Notes under the pieces: model-generated
The model's database searches: none
Seen by the model: only the letters and a program-made list of their open reading frames with translations
Told to the model about the DNA's origin: nothing
Program-made: the position numbers and the translations under genes
From: Carallia brachiata
Taxonomy: Eukaryota > Streptophyta > Magnoliopsida > Malpighiales > Rhizophoraceae
DNA length: 64,000 nucleotides
Assembly (NCBI GenBank): GCA_021464245.1
Contig: JADCRB010000069.1
Span: 1,985,092 to 2,049,091 of the forward strand
Direction: 5' to 3'
Part shown: piece by piece, positions 47,901 to 59,470 of the stretch
Numbering within the stretch: position 1 is the stretch's first letter
Layout: every line of letters starts with the position of its first letter

Positions 47901-50900
47901 ATGACTGCGGAAGTCATGATTCCATGGCCATGTGAAGTACTGGGTCCAGATGTGATGCATATCTATGTGTCATTCATATGGTTATTTGTGCAGGCTTCTT
48001 ATCCCATGCAATGCTGGCATGAAAAATTCTGTTGTTCTTTTCTGCATAACGGCCACAACAATAACAACAAAGCCTCAATCCAAAATTTAGTTACGGTCAG
48101 CTACATGAATCTTGTTCCTTTCTGCATATCAACTGAAAACTATTTCAGCCTCTCTGGGAACAAAATGTGTTGAAACTCTTCTACCCTTTGTTACCAGCCA
48201 CATTAGATTCAAATTCAACTGCATGTGTCTCTGTTCTTCTTAGTGACTATTCAACTCTAGCCCTTCAAAGAAATTAACAATTTTACCCGGACTAATTTCT
48301 TCTATTGCTGAAAAGGTATCTGATGTTTATAAGAGACAAGGTATTGAAAGTCCTGCAAGAGCTGCACCGGAAGAAACTTCCCACATTTTTGAAAACCGAG
48401 GTGTCCAATTGCTGGGCCAAATAAAGCATGGTTCATGTCGTCCCCGAGCAATCTTGTTTAAAGTTTTAGCAGATACTGTAGGTCTTGAAAGTAGGCTCAT
48501 GGTGGTAAGCCTTAACTTCTGTTTTTTGGGTAGAGTGCTGTACACCATAATTTGTTTTTGTTCATTGCAATTTTTTTTTTCCTTGGGTTATAAACCAAAA
48601 AATACTTGCTTTTGCTTCTAGGGTTTACCAAATGATGGGGCTGTTGAGTGCACAGAATCATATAAACACATATCTGTGATAGTTGTGCTGAAATCTGTGG
48701 AGCTACTGGTAGACCTAATGAGATTTCCTGGTCAGTTGATACCCTGGTCAACCAGGGCAGTTTTTATGACTCATATTTCTGCAGCAGCGGAGAGCGATTC
48801 TGCAGAAAATGATTCATGTGACTCACCACTAGAACCGAACAGTCCTCTTCATGGTTTTGCAGAGAGAGTAGATCCTGACAGGTTAGTAGATGGCGTTGAA
48901 CTGTGTTTGTAAAGCTATGTTACATTCATTTATGTATGTGGAATAAGTTTGTTAACATTGTTATCTGTCTAATCTTTATGTCACAGCACTGAAAGGGATG
49001 ACAACCTACAGTTCCATCCGAGATTAGAGGCATCTTCTAATGTCTCAGGTCCTTCATTGAGAAATTCGATGTTAAGATCGGCTACCTCTGTTGACAGGAA
49101 GTTGAGGTATATTTGGCTCCTATCCCTAGGAAGCAACTGCTTTACCTTTGTGTTTGTTTCTTCCAGCAAAACAAAAATCCATTATTGTTGGAAGATTGTC
49201 AACATCATCCCATTCTTTATCTATTCGCTTGTGTTCTTCTTTTCTTCCAAAAAATAAAATGGTTTCTAACCTCGGGACATACTGCTTTATTTTTGTTCCC
49301 TCAGCTTATCTCACAGTGAACCCAATGTTGCAACAACATTTTGGCGACGTAGCAGGAAGAAGGTTGTTCCTGATCAGCGAACTGCTAGTTCAAGGTTTCT
49401 TTTTAACTTTTGGACAGATATTTTCTCTAATGCAAACATGGTTGAAATTTTAAGACTTTCTTTGTCTACACAAGAAAACTATTCTGCATGGAAATGCTTT
49501 GTGTATTCTGGGGTGCTGGTGACAAGTCTGAAGGGATGATATGAGAATGGACCTAATAGTGAATTGGTGAAATGCGCTCACCTTACTGGCATACAAGAGG
49601 GTCTACATTGCTCTATCTTCAAACTTGGTTGGTTAAAATGGATATCGGTTAATAGGAGTTAGTTGGATCCGTCCCTGTTGTACAACTTACTTGTTACGAT
49701 GCATGTCTTTAAACTTCGGAGTAGGAGCTCATTATCTTTTGCTGACATAATAGAGTAGGTTGACAGACATGTTATTCAATTCATTTTAATTTCGGACTCA
49801 TATAGTTGAAGAATGCACCTGATGGGTGTTGCAAACATAGTGGCAAAAATTGAGACCCGTGGATAACTGTTTATATGTCTAGCCTATTTTCCTCCTCCAT
49901 TAGACCTTATCCTTGACGCAAGGGATGAGGTCAGTTCTATCCATAATGTGCATATGCATGTGCCTCATCAATTTGCTCTTTAACTTTTATTCATGATCTG
50001 ATTAGAGTGTTCTGTAGGTTGATTAGTTCCCTTTTTAAAACAATAGTCTGGTCCTCTGTGTGGTCTTTTCGCACTATGTTGAGTTTTAGATTTTATACAT
50101 TCAAATTTTAGGAATTACCTGTCAACATGCTTGGTTTTGCAGTCCAGAGCATCCTTTGTTTCGAGTACGCGGGCGGTCCTTGTTAAGTGGTGACAGGCAC
50201 TCAGTAAGAGATTACACTGATGACATAGCCCCATCAAGGTTCTTACCTCTTTTGTTATATCATTCATACATAAAAAGAAGTTTTGTTTGCAGATCAAGGA
50301 TGAATGTTCAGATTGTTATTATTTTTTCTATTTCTCGTATGTTGCTTATGATAGACAAACTTCTGGGCTAATTTGTTGATAGTTCTTCTAGATTTTTGTT
50401 TATTGTTCTTCATTGAATTTTCCAATGCTTGATTGTTATGCAAGATATAATTGAATATTTGGGCACTGATAAAATGAACTTTTTTGGTTCTTTGGATCCT
50501 GCAAGCAGTAGTTATTCCTGGTATTTTTGAGAAATCTAGAGCAGGGTTTACAGCTATCTAGTCTTCGGATAGGAAATCTGGCCTAGTAATTCCTGGTGAT
50601 ACGTTTAGAGTTAGAGCTACTATGGGACTTCTGGCTGACACTTCATATACAAGGCCTGATATTCGATGGTTGTTACTTCTTTCTCTTTAGCTGAGAATGT
50701 ATGTTAAGTATTGTTCCTGGATGTATAATTCCCGTTGTATGGACATTGGTGGGTGCCTAATCACGCATTTTTCTTGTGCCACAAAATGAGTCTCCGTGAA
50801 AAGTTTCTTGAGTATTTGATAGTAAGAGATGTATTTATTTGCAACTGCCATCAGCTTTTAGTCTTAGGTAATCAGCTTACCTTCACCTAAAGAACTATAT

Positions 50901-53900
50901 TTGTTTTACATCCCTCATTCTCCTACTTCTTCATGTGGCAAGAAGGTTCAAAGTTGTTTATATGTTGTTGCTTTAGGAGTAGTGGTGTTTTCTATTAATC
51001 ACTGTGTGAGCTGGAGAGTGTTTATCCTTTGCTTTTATGAAGAAGTTTGGAAATAAAAAAAACATGTCTGATTTTGAAAAAGAAAGTCGCTAGAGGTTGG
51101 CAGAGGAGAAAAGTTAGGAGAGGAAGCTATTAGGTTGACTTGTAGACCGCACCCAGTGGACTTACTTAAAGAATTGGGTCAGTTGAATATTTTAGGAAGG
51201 TCTGAGGCGAGATTTGCAAGCTGGGTGATAAAGCCTCAGTTTATTATTGGCATTAGAGATTCTTAAGTGTTCTTACACTATTGTGAAAATATCCTACATG
51301 TTGAATGAGACAAATGGCATTTCCTGCTCAGCCCACTTGAAGCAACTTTGACACAAATTCACCAAAGCTTCTCTGTGCCTAGTCCCTCGCGAATTGAATA
51401 AGGTCCAGACTCTTGGTGGTGATAGTCCCATCAAGATTTACGCCTGGAAAAATTGCAGTTATCTAAATTCATGTCGAAGCTTACAAAGGTCGCCAAATCT
51501 TGGCATCCTTTCCTGACAGATTTCTGGAGTTCTACGCCAAATATTTTGTATCATTCAAAAGATGACATTTGTTATACTTTGAGTTCTAATTTCACTGCTT
51601 ATAGAATGTAGTAGATCAGAGAAGTGGATTGAATGAATTGGTGACAAAGAAAAGATGGATGATAAGGGAAAGGGTGAATGCAATATTAGTGCCCTGAGCC
51701 TGTCTTGAATTTACTCTTGAATCCCACAATTATTGTTGCTGCTTGATTCTTTCAGTTGTTGTCATGCAAACTATTTGGTTTCATTTATGTTTACTGGCTT
51801 CTATAACATAAGTGAAAGCTTTGTGGATTGTCACACATGTTGAATTTTGCTGGTAGTTACAGGTCAGAAGGCTCATCAACATTGGAGGCCCGTAGAATGA
51901 GAAGAAGAAGCATAAGCATGACACCAGAGATTGGTGATGATATCGTAAGGTTGATATTATTTCTCAATTTAGTTCGGAGATTGCCGCTATTCTCAAAGCT
52001 AAGCTAGCGCAAACATTTCACCATTTTACGATTAGATTTCTGTCTGTCTTAAACTAAACCAAACATGTCTATTTCTGTTCTTAAATCATGGCTGCTGCAC
52101 AGCGTATTTTTGAGTTTTTGTTGTGAAATATCTAGTTCTATGGGGAAAAAAAAACGCCTCACAATAATTATTCAGTCTATTTCTGTGTGACAGTCTTTTC
52201 TTTTCCAATTGTTCTTGTCCAATGGATGAATCGAAAAAGAAAATGCTATTTATGTCTGACAGCATAGTCCGCAATGATGTTTGTTTTCCTTCTGTTTGCA
52301 ATATCCCTTTAAAGGACAAAAATTTTCTCGACTGGGACCCCGATATTTCTTTTGAGAATTGTCTTAATGTTTGTAAACTTAATCAGAATATGTGGAGCTC
52401 TTGTGGCAATTTTATTCAGGATAACCTGAACCATTGCAGGGCTGTGCGTGCCATGAATGAAAGTTTGAAGCAAACTCGTCTTCTGAGAGAGCAGGAAGAC
52501 AGAGACAAAGCAAGTGGTTCTGATCATCAGAAAAATGTATGCTTCCCATAGTCTTGTCTATGAGGACTGTATCCACATGCACTATCAACTTTATTTGCTC
52601 ACACATAAATGATGTTCTTTCACCTGTTTTGGCTTATAGTTGACTTGCTAGGCCCAATTCATGCATAAATATGTCCTTTATTGTGGCAAATGCATCTTTT
52701 TTTGAAGAGTTTGCTGTGACAATCTTGGTAGATTTGTTATGGATAGTCCTATTTCTCTGACACTAGGAGTTATATAGGCTGAATATTCAATGGTCTTGAA
52801 TCTCATCATCCTTCCTGGTGACAGTCAATCACATTTTGCACCTTTTCAGGTATCAAATTTTGATCTTCATGGGCGGGATGAAATATCTGATGGAAGATCT
52901 GCTTTATATGCAATTGATAGGGTCCAGATAAATTCTCAGAAGGCAATTTCATTACCTTCATCTCCACATGAGCATAGGAGTCAAAATTCTGAGACAAGTG
53001 GACATTCAGGCTATGAAGCAAAAGAGGAATTGGTTTTGACATGGAATAAAGTCCTTGAATCTCCCATGTTCCAAAATAAGCCTCTTTTACCTTTCCAAGA
53101 ATGGAATATTGATTTCTCGGAGTTGACTGTTGGTTCTCGTGTTGGGATAGGTAAGCACATGCTTTGGCTCTGGAAACTTGTTCTGATAATGCTCAATTCA
53201 AATTGTAGCTGCTGTAGGCATTATGGTTCTTCCAAGAAATTTGTCCTCCTCTAGAGGTTTCTAAGTAGCATTATGTCACCATCGCATGTACAGTGATATC
53301 AAACAAGTTTCTGACATACTGTCGCGTTTTACAAAGTGTTTCTAGATAATTCATGCATGAAAATGATAGAAGCATTGATAAGATACTGATTCAGTGTTCA
53401 AAATGGTTACTTCATTAATCAAGAACCTTGGGCTGTTTTTTTTTTATTAGGACATTTGATCTTCCACCTTTCTCTGGATAAATATAATGTAACCTTGGAC
53501 AGTCCATACAGAGTGCCTGGGTAATAATAATTTATAAGAATGTGACAAATAATCATCAAAAAGAAGAAAAAAACAAACAGGGCTTTGATCTTGGTTTTGG
53601 CAATCCTACGTGACATTCTTTCCCAACCGTCAGCTCTGGTTCACCCTTATATGCCAGGGTCTCTTGGAAGGTGCTTTTCCTACTTCCTAATTCCAACTCT
53701 CCTGGTAGGTATATAATCTAACGGGTGCTTCCAATTCATTGGGTCTTAGCAACGGTGGCTGTGCTGTCAGTCATGCTTCAGAAACATGACAGTTGGCTTA
53801 CTTACTCAATGGATAGGGATAAATAGATTGATACATATATTAAAAGACAGTTGGAGAGTGAACTTTGAGAGCTTTCTCTGCCAAATTCTAGAGCGTGTGG

Positions 53901-55761
53901 TTTCTTGTAAATATTATTTTCTGAACACAGTTTACATGGAATTTATTAACTGAAGATCTTTTTGTCCAGCTCGGCCCTCTTGACTATTTGTTATATGTAG
54001 GATTCTTTGGGGAAGTTTTCCGCGGCATGTGGAATGGAACTGAAGTTGCAATCAAGGTTTTCTTAGAGCAAGATTTAACCGCAGAGAACATGGAAGACTT
54101 CTGCAACGAGATATTAATCCTTAGGTGTTTTCCTTGCTGATGTATTAGCATCTTGGCTTTATTTCTTGCATTTGTCTTTCTAACTGTACCCTTTTTGTGG
54201 ACTTGTGCATGTTTCTCTGTCAGCCGTCTTCGACATCCTAATGGTATTCCCTTCTATCTACCGCTGATCCAGTTATATGATTCTAGTTTCAATTTTCTGA
54301 AATTGCAGCTTGTGGTGGTCAACTTCATTGTAATTTGAACTGTTAATTTGCTAGAAAATACTCCCTTCTATGTTCCTTATTTGAATTTGATTTTTCATTA
54401 GGCTGCTAATAGATTATGTATGAATATTGGTTCCCATAAGGCTGCCAGTAGAAAATTTTTTCCATCGCAGAGCATTAAAAACCTGAATTTGAATTAGCAA
54501 CTTCCTTGATATTATTTTATTTTTTCTTCTTTTTTTCCCAATCATTGGTTAATCGTGATGCTGATTCTTGCAGTTATCTTATTTTTGGGTGCTTGCACAA
54601 AGCCTCCACGCTTGTCAATGGTTACTGAGTACATGGAGATGGGTTCCTTGTATTATTTGATTCATTTGAGTGATCAGAAGAAAAGACTTAGCTGGAGGAG
54701 AAGGCTAAAAATGTTGCGTGACATATGCAGGTGTGTCCTAATTTATTTTGGAGATACCTCAGAAAGTTTGTAGTGTCGTACTGGCTACCGATATTTGTTA
54801 TCTGGTTGTAGTTGGAGAGATTAAGCCCTCTCTGGTCTCTTGTAAATGGTAATTCTACTTTTTTGTGCATGAAGTGCTTGGTAGTCCTGTTGTTTATTGT
54901 TGTTCAAAGTTGCTTAAAACCATCAAACCATCTATTGATCGCATATGGCTTGTGATAATTTGAAGTTCTATATTCATTTATCTTTATAAGTTGGTTTAAA
55001 GTTGAAGATTATCATAATCTGCTGACATTAATAAGTTGGCATTCAGCTGTGTACTGACTGTAACTTTGCTGATAACCAAGGGGGTTGATGTGTGTACATC
55101 GGATGAAGATTGTTCATCGTGACCTTAAAAGTGCAAATTGCCTTGTGAATAAGCATTGGACTGTTAAGATCTGTGATTTTGGGCTCTCCAGAATAATGAC
55201 TGATCGGCCTATGAGAGACTCGTCATCTGCAGGAACTCCAGAATGGATGGCACCTGAACTTATTCGTAATGAGCCCTTCACTGAAAAATGTGATATTTTC
55301 AGTCTTGGAGTAATTATGTGGGAGCTCTGCACGCTGAATAGGCCATGGGAAGGTGTACCACCAGAAAGGGTATGCTCACATAATTGCTGCCAATTTCTGT
55401 CTTATTTATTGTTGTTTTATCATCTGAAGCCGTTTCTTCATTTGTGAAATGCGAGTTGTGTTGAACCCCTTCAACTGGTTTTCAGGTAGTTTATGCTGTG
55501 GCAAATGAGGGTTCGAGGTTGGAGATCCCCGAAGGGCCACTGAGGCAGCTGATTGCAGGTACCTACATAACAATAGCAGACAAGCAGTTGAAGCTTGTTG
55601 GACTTTGGTTTATTTCTGCACCATTAATATGTTTCATACGTACTGCAAGCTAATGCGTTTGTTGGCTCAATTACACAGATTGTTGGGCAGAGGCGGATGA
55701 ACGGCCCAGCTGCGAAGTGATACTCTCCCGTTTGCTAGACTGCGAATATTCACTCTGTTGA
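44971..55761 (+). CDS. Raf-like MAP kinase kinase kinase (EDR1/CTR1-type N-terminal domain)
   Basis: Cytoplasmic Ser/Thr kinase of the plant Raf-like group, closest in my recollection to Arabidopsis At3g58640/At2g31010 (Raf15/Raf13). Sixteen coding exons: 44971-45219, 47313-47516, 48316-48504, 48622-48881, 48987-49106, 49305-49394, 50143-50238, 51857-51949, 52440-52536, 52850-53150, 54001-54124, 54224-54243, 54574-54730, 55081-55369, 55486-55558 and 55679-55761. They sum to 2445 nt, 814 aa. Residues of about 85-290 match the EDR1/CTR1-type regulatory domain (GQIKHGSCRPRAILFKVLAD, LLVDLMRFPGQLIP). The kinase domain starts near 555: glycine loop VGIGFFGEV, catalytic Lys585 in VAIK, HRDLKSAN with Asp681, DFGLSR with Asp699, and GTPEWMAPE at 718-726. 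All catalytic residues are present. The start MEEIRDDAG matches the family. The leader is interrupted by an intron ending at 44820. It is convergent with MAX2. Confidence 0.95.
45602..46175 (-). mobile_element. TRIM retrotransposon inside the first coding intron of the kinase
   Basis: Direct repeats at 45602-45800 (199 bp) and 45971-46175 (205 bp) are diverged LTRs. On the minus strand they start TGCTAGAGTATAAGATATAG and end CAAATCTTTACA (TG...CA). Directly after the minus-strand 5' LTR is TGATATCAGA, close to the initiator-Met tRNA primer-binding site TGGTATCAGA. Directly before the 3' LTR is a purine-rich GTGAGGGAGCG. The interior is only about 170 bp and has no coding capacity. Flanks GGATT and GGATC fit a 5-bp target duplication. 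These are the marks of a terminal-repeat retrotransposon in miniature. Confidence 0.85.
54224..54243 (+). other. 20-nt micro-exon of the Raf-like kinase
   Basis: Between acceptor CTGTCAG and donor GGTATTCC, 20 nt supply the residues RLRHPN plus parts of the Ser before and the Val after. The join reads ILSRLRHPNVILFLGAC, the invariant kinase subdomain IV-V region. Without this exon the frame would break, so its presence is well supported by frame and homology. Confidence 0.85.
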
Positions 55762-57130
55762 TACAGTCTGTTTCTTGTACAGAGAAATCATGGTAGAGGT
55801 GTTAATTGTGTTATCGGCTGCATTGTGACACTTTGTTGGTGATTTTTCCCTTCATTGCGGAAGTTGGAATATTTTGCTTCAATTTTTGGCTTTCAACGGG
55901 AAAACTCTTCCTTCTTTTTTGTGGTATAAAAAAAACAGTTAATGAGATTTCCCTTTGTTTTTTTTTGTGATCATTGGACAATGAGATTTCAATTGCTCTT
56001 TGGATTGGCACAAGTTCGTTGCGGTATGCTATGGCCCCATTGGCCCCTTTAAACTTGGCTGTAAACAAAACGAGGAAAGGTCAACACTGTACCTTTAGGC
56101 GAGTTCTAACGTAACGTCTCTCAAAAGCATTCACTTTGTTTTTAAGTTCATTGAATCTCTATTTTTCTATTTTATTAGAATATTGATAATTTTTTTAATT
56201 AAATAATTTATTGGTTGAGATTCTGAATTTTCCGGCAGGCATATTAATAGGTTTAGATTAGCTTAACAATCTTGGGGCAGGGACCTGAAAACACCAAAAC
56301 AAAAAAAAAAAAAAGGCCGGGATAATTTAACGGCGCGATTATGGATACACTCACACCGAGTCGTGCTTGAAGTTATATTTTATTTTAAGAAATTTTTAAT
56401 TTAATTTTTATTTTTAAATAAATATCATTTATTCATAATTTTATATTATATAATAATAAAATTTATTTAAAATAAAAAATAAAAATTAAATTGTTATGTT
56501 AAATTATAAATTAATTTTATTTAAAAAAATAAAATTAATAAATATTTTATTTTATTATTATTAGTTTAAAATTAAAATTAAAATTAATAGTAATCTATTT
56601 TAATTTAATTTAAATTTTAATTTTTTAAAAATATATTTTTATTAAAATTTAATTTTTAAAAAAATAATAAAATATTTATGTTTATACTAATATGTGTAAA
56701 CATCTTTTTCCATAATCTAAAAAAGGTTATTTTCTAGAACACTTTTGGACGTGGATTCCAGTGAACCAAAAAAATATAATAACTTATTTTTTTCAGAGAG
56801 AAATAACTTTAGATGCACAAAATGGAAGACTTTCTACGAGAATCAGATACTTCTACAAAAAAAGAGTCATTAGCATACAAAGTATTCATTCCTTGAAAAA
56901 GATAAAAAGACTCACCAGCACCATACGGTAATGATCCATATTTCTCCATTAACAAGCCATACATCCTCGAATCACAAGAGGGTGCTGATTTTACATGGCT
57001 CATTCATGTGTTGGGTTAAATAAAAGGTCAAGGTAGTAACCCAGAATTATCATGCTTGCACTGTTGATCAACTCAGCAAGCATCCATCTATATATGTATA
57101 TAATTTACAGGTCCTTGTAATCTTCATTCT
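55762..57130. other. Convergent 3' region between the kinase and MAX2
   Basis: Begins with the kinase 3' UTR (to about 56100) and ends with the MAX2 3' UTR. The middle, 56330-56700, is very AT-rich low-complexity sequence. No additional gene is visible. Confidence 0.6.
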
Positions 57131-59278
57131 TCAGTCAAGTATAGGACGCCTATTCAGTGCATCTTCAAAACGACTGCAAGAATCCACCCTCATTTCTGTG
57201 CTCATGTCGTTCTCCGGCGCCGGATAGTAGTCCACCCTCAGCTGCACATCCCTCAAGTTGGGGATCCTGAGGAGGAACATCATGAAATGCTCGTGAGCTG
57301 TTCCATGGATGAACAGCTTTCTTAGTGTGAGACATTCTGCCAGTAACCCAGCTCCTGGAAGCGACAGGCTTCTCTGGTTAACGTCCCTGTCTTGTGGTGG
57401 CCAATAATCAAGCTCGTTGAGGCTCAAGTTCCCTATCCCATTCAGGAAAAACCTCTCCCACAAGCTTAAATCCATTTGCCCGGATGGTGCAGTTAATGCA
57501 AAACCTATAGTGTCACTACAATCCAACTGCATCTTCGTCAGGAGAGGGTAAAGAGCAAGGCAGCTCAGTCCAAATTCCCGCTGGGATGGCTTGTGCCGCC
57601 CCCTGCAGTCTCCTTCAACCTTTATTCGGATCTCCTCCAAATTGGGACAATCCTCGAGACCAGCCATTGGCAAGGGATTCAAGAGGTCGCCAACACCAAT
57701 CCAGAGTGAAAGGTATCTGAGCCTCTCCCAGGACTTGTTCCAAAACCCATTCCCATTGTTCTGGACACTGTAAAAATCAGCCTCCGAAGAGTACCTGCAC
57801 TTCTTGTTCTGCCTAGCGTATTCATAATCTTCATCGTTTTCAGCCGGGTCCTGATTGAGATCACAGTTCTGATCCGGATAATCCATTCCTAGACAACTAG
57901 TCTCATTTTCATCCAAACCGTCCCAAACACAGTCAATATGAAGCCTCTCAATCCGGTCCTGCACAGGTTCCAGAGCTCGCAACGATGCTGCAGCATCAAG
58001 ATTCTTACAAGCAGAGATCTTGACCTCCACCAGCGTCCTGTGAAGCAAACTAGTCAACGTCCTCATACCCTTCACCGTGATCTTATTGCATCCCTCAACT
58101 TCAAACCTCGACAATTTACAGCACCCTCTAGCAATCTCTATCAAACCCATATCAGTCAAATCCGCGGATTTCTTAATTGTCAAAGAATCCAGCCCAGCAC
58201 ACAAGGCGATCCCATCTAACTGCGACTCTATCGCCAAGCAAATCCCATGGAAATTCCCCAACTTGAGCGCTTTCAATTTGGGACACCTAGAACTAAGCCC
58301 CTCCAAGGCCAGAGCACTATCCCTAACATTCTTGCAAACGTCTAGAACCAAATCTTCCAGCAGCGGAAGGCCCGAGAACAAGTCCACCAAACCAACCCCA
58401 GTAATCCTCGCATCCTCCGCGGTGAAGCCACCACCATCGTCGTTGGGATCGGGCCTCGCGGTACTAAACGACGTCGTGTCCACCAGATGCAGAACCGACA
58501 ATTTGGGGCAATTCGCCGATATAGCGAGCAAGGTCTCGTCGCCTACGAACCCAATGTAACAGGGATCGAACATACAGGCGACAAGGAATTTGGTAAGATT
58601 GGCGCAAGAAGCAGTAATGGATCGAATCTCGTGGGACTTGAAGCCGTCGGCCAGCGAAACCGTCATCAGATCTAAGCAAGTGAGGGATTTTGATATTTGG
58701 GAGTAAGTTTGGAGGACCGGCGGGAGATCCTCCGTCCAGTAATAGAAGCTCGATAGATCCAAACAAGAAAGCGATTTGCAATGCTCGAACAGAGGCGCGA
58801 ACTCCGGCCCGGCCTCCACCACCGTCGGGCGCTGATGCCACCGGATCAGCTTCACGCGGCTCAGCTTCGGCCACTGAGGGAGGAGGATCTGGAGCGTCTC
58901 CGGACACCGAGCGTACACCGTCAGGGACGTGACCAAGGGGAACGCCGCGCGAAGGCGGTGCGCAAGGAGGAGAGCATCGGACGACGGAGAAGGCGACGAG
59001 GCGAGCAGCGCGTGGCCCCAGGGGGAGAGACGCGAGAGGTCGAGGTCAGTGACGGCCCTGAAACACGTGGGAATCATGTACAGGTCACGCGCGTTTCCCC
59101 GGAGCGTGAGAGATGTCCGCGTCGTCCTCTCCAAAGCAAGGAACTTCCGGTTCACGAGGGACAGCGAGTTCCGGCTCCGGGTGTCGGCGATGGACGCGCA
59201 AATGTTGGATAAAATAACCAGAGGAAGATCGTGTATGGTGGTGGCGGCGGAGGCTGCGGCAGTGGATGTCGTAGCCAT
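57131..59278 (-). CDS. MAX2: F-box/LRR protein MAX2 (D3/RMS4/ORE9 orthologue)
   Basis: F-box subunit of the SCF ubiquitin ligase that works with D14 and KAI2 receptors to degrade SMXL/D53 repressors in strigolactone and karrikin signalling. It acts in the nucleus and controls branching, seedling light responses and senescence. The gene is intronless, as expected. The protein is 715 aa, slightly longer than Arabidopsis MAX2 (693 aa). The F-box is near residues 14-60 (TIHDLPLVILSNICASIADT, NRKFLALER). The remainder is leucine-rich repeats with the family's acidic insert (DLNQDPAENDEDYEYARQNK). The C-terminus ends FEDALNRRPILD, keeping the final Asp of the switchable C-terminal helix described for D3. 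The start is the ATG at 59278 (MATTSTAAASAA); an in-frame ATG 39 nt upstream gives an atypical extension. The 5' half is GC-rich. No lesion is seen. Confidence 0.97.
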   Translation of the reverse strand: MATTSTAAASAATTIHDLPLVILSNICASIADTRSRNSLSLVNRKFLALERTTRTSLTLRGNARDLYMIPTCFRAVTDLDLSRLSPWGHALLASSPSPSSDALLLAHRLRAAFPLVTSLTVYARCPETLQILLPQWPKLSRVKLIRWHQRPTVVEAGPEFAPLFEHCKSLSCLDLSSFYYWTEDLPPVLQTYSQISKSLTCLDLMTVSLADGFKSHEIRSITASCANLTKFLVACMFDPCYIGFVGDETLLAISANCPKLSVLHLVDTTSFSTARPDPNDDGGGFTAEDARITGVGLVDLFSGLPLLEDLVLDVCKNVRDSALALEGLSSRCPKLKALKLGNFHGICLAIESQLDGIALCAGLDSLTIKKSADLTDMGLIEIARGCCKLSRFEVEGCNKITVKGMRTLTSLLHRTLVEVKISACKNLDAAASLRALEPVQDRIERLHIDCVWDGLDENETSCLGMDYPDQNCDLNQDPAENDEDYEYARQNKKCRYSSEADFYSVQNNGNGFWNKSWERLRYLSLWIGVGDLLNPLPMAGLEDCPNLEEIRIKVEGDCRGRHKPSQREFGLSCLALYPLLTKMQLDCSDTIGFALTAPSGQMDLSLWERFFLNGIGNLSLNELDYWPPQDRDVNQRSLSLPGAGLLAECLTLRKLFIHGTAHEHFMMFLLRIPNLRDVQLRVDYYPAPENDMSTEMRVDSCSRFEDALNRRPILD

Positions 59279-59470
59279 GACAAAAGGCGGCGGCCACCTC
59301 CAAAAACAAAAACACAAAAAACAAAACCCGAACTTCAGAAGTAGTAATAGTAGTAGTTACCAAGAAACGGGTAAGTTAAGTGCTGTCACGGTCTTCTTCC
59401 ACTTTGCTCTATCTCCGTTTTCTTAAAACGTTTTTCGTTTTGTGTGTGTGTGTGTGTGTGTGTGTGTTTT
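59279..59470 (-). promoter_or_regulatory. MAX2 5' flank with a (TG)n microsatellite
   Basis: A TG-repeat of about 27 nt at 59441-59467 (CA-repeat in gene direction) lies about 165 bp upstream of the MAX2 start, probably in its leader or core promoter. I cannot identify a TATA box with confidence. Confidence 0.5.

Noticed and set aside
57131..59317. Longer MAX2 start at 59317 (MCFCFWRWPPPFV extension)
   Set aside because: The extension is unlike any MAX2 N-terminus I know, while the next Met gives MATTSTAAA followed by the F-box at the usual distance.
58077..59426. Long plus-strand and alternative-frame ORFs opposite MAX2 (for example 58077-58559, 58781-59212 and 58929-59426)
   Set aside because: They overlap the GC-rich 5' half of a clear MAX2 coding frame on the other strand and show no domain. 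They are antisense shadows.
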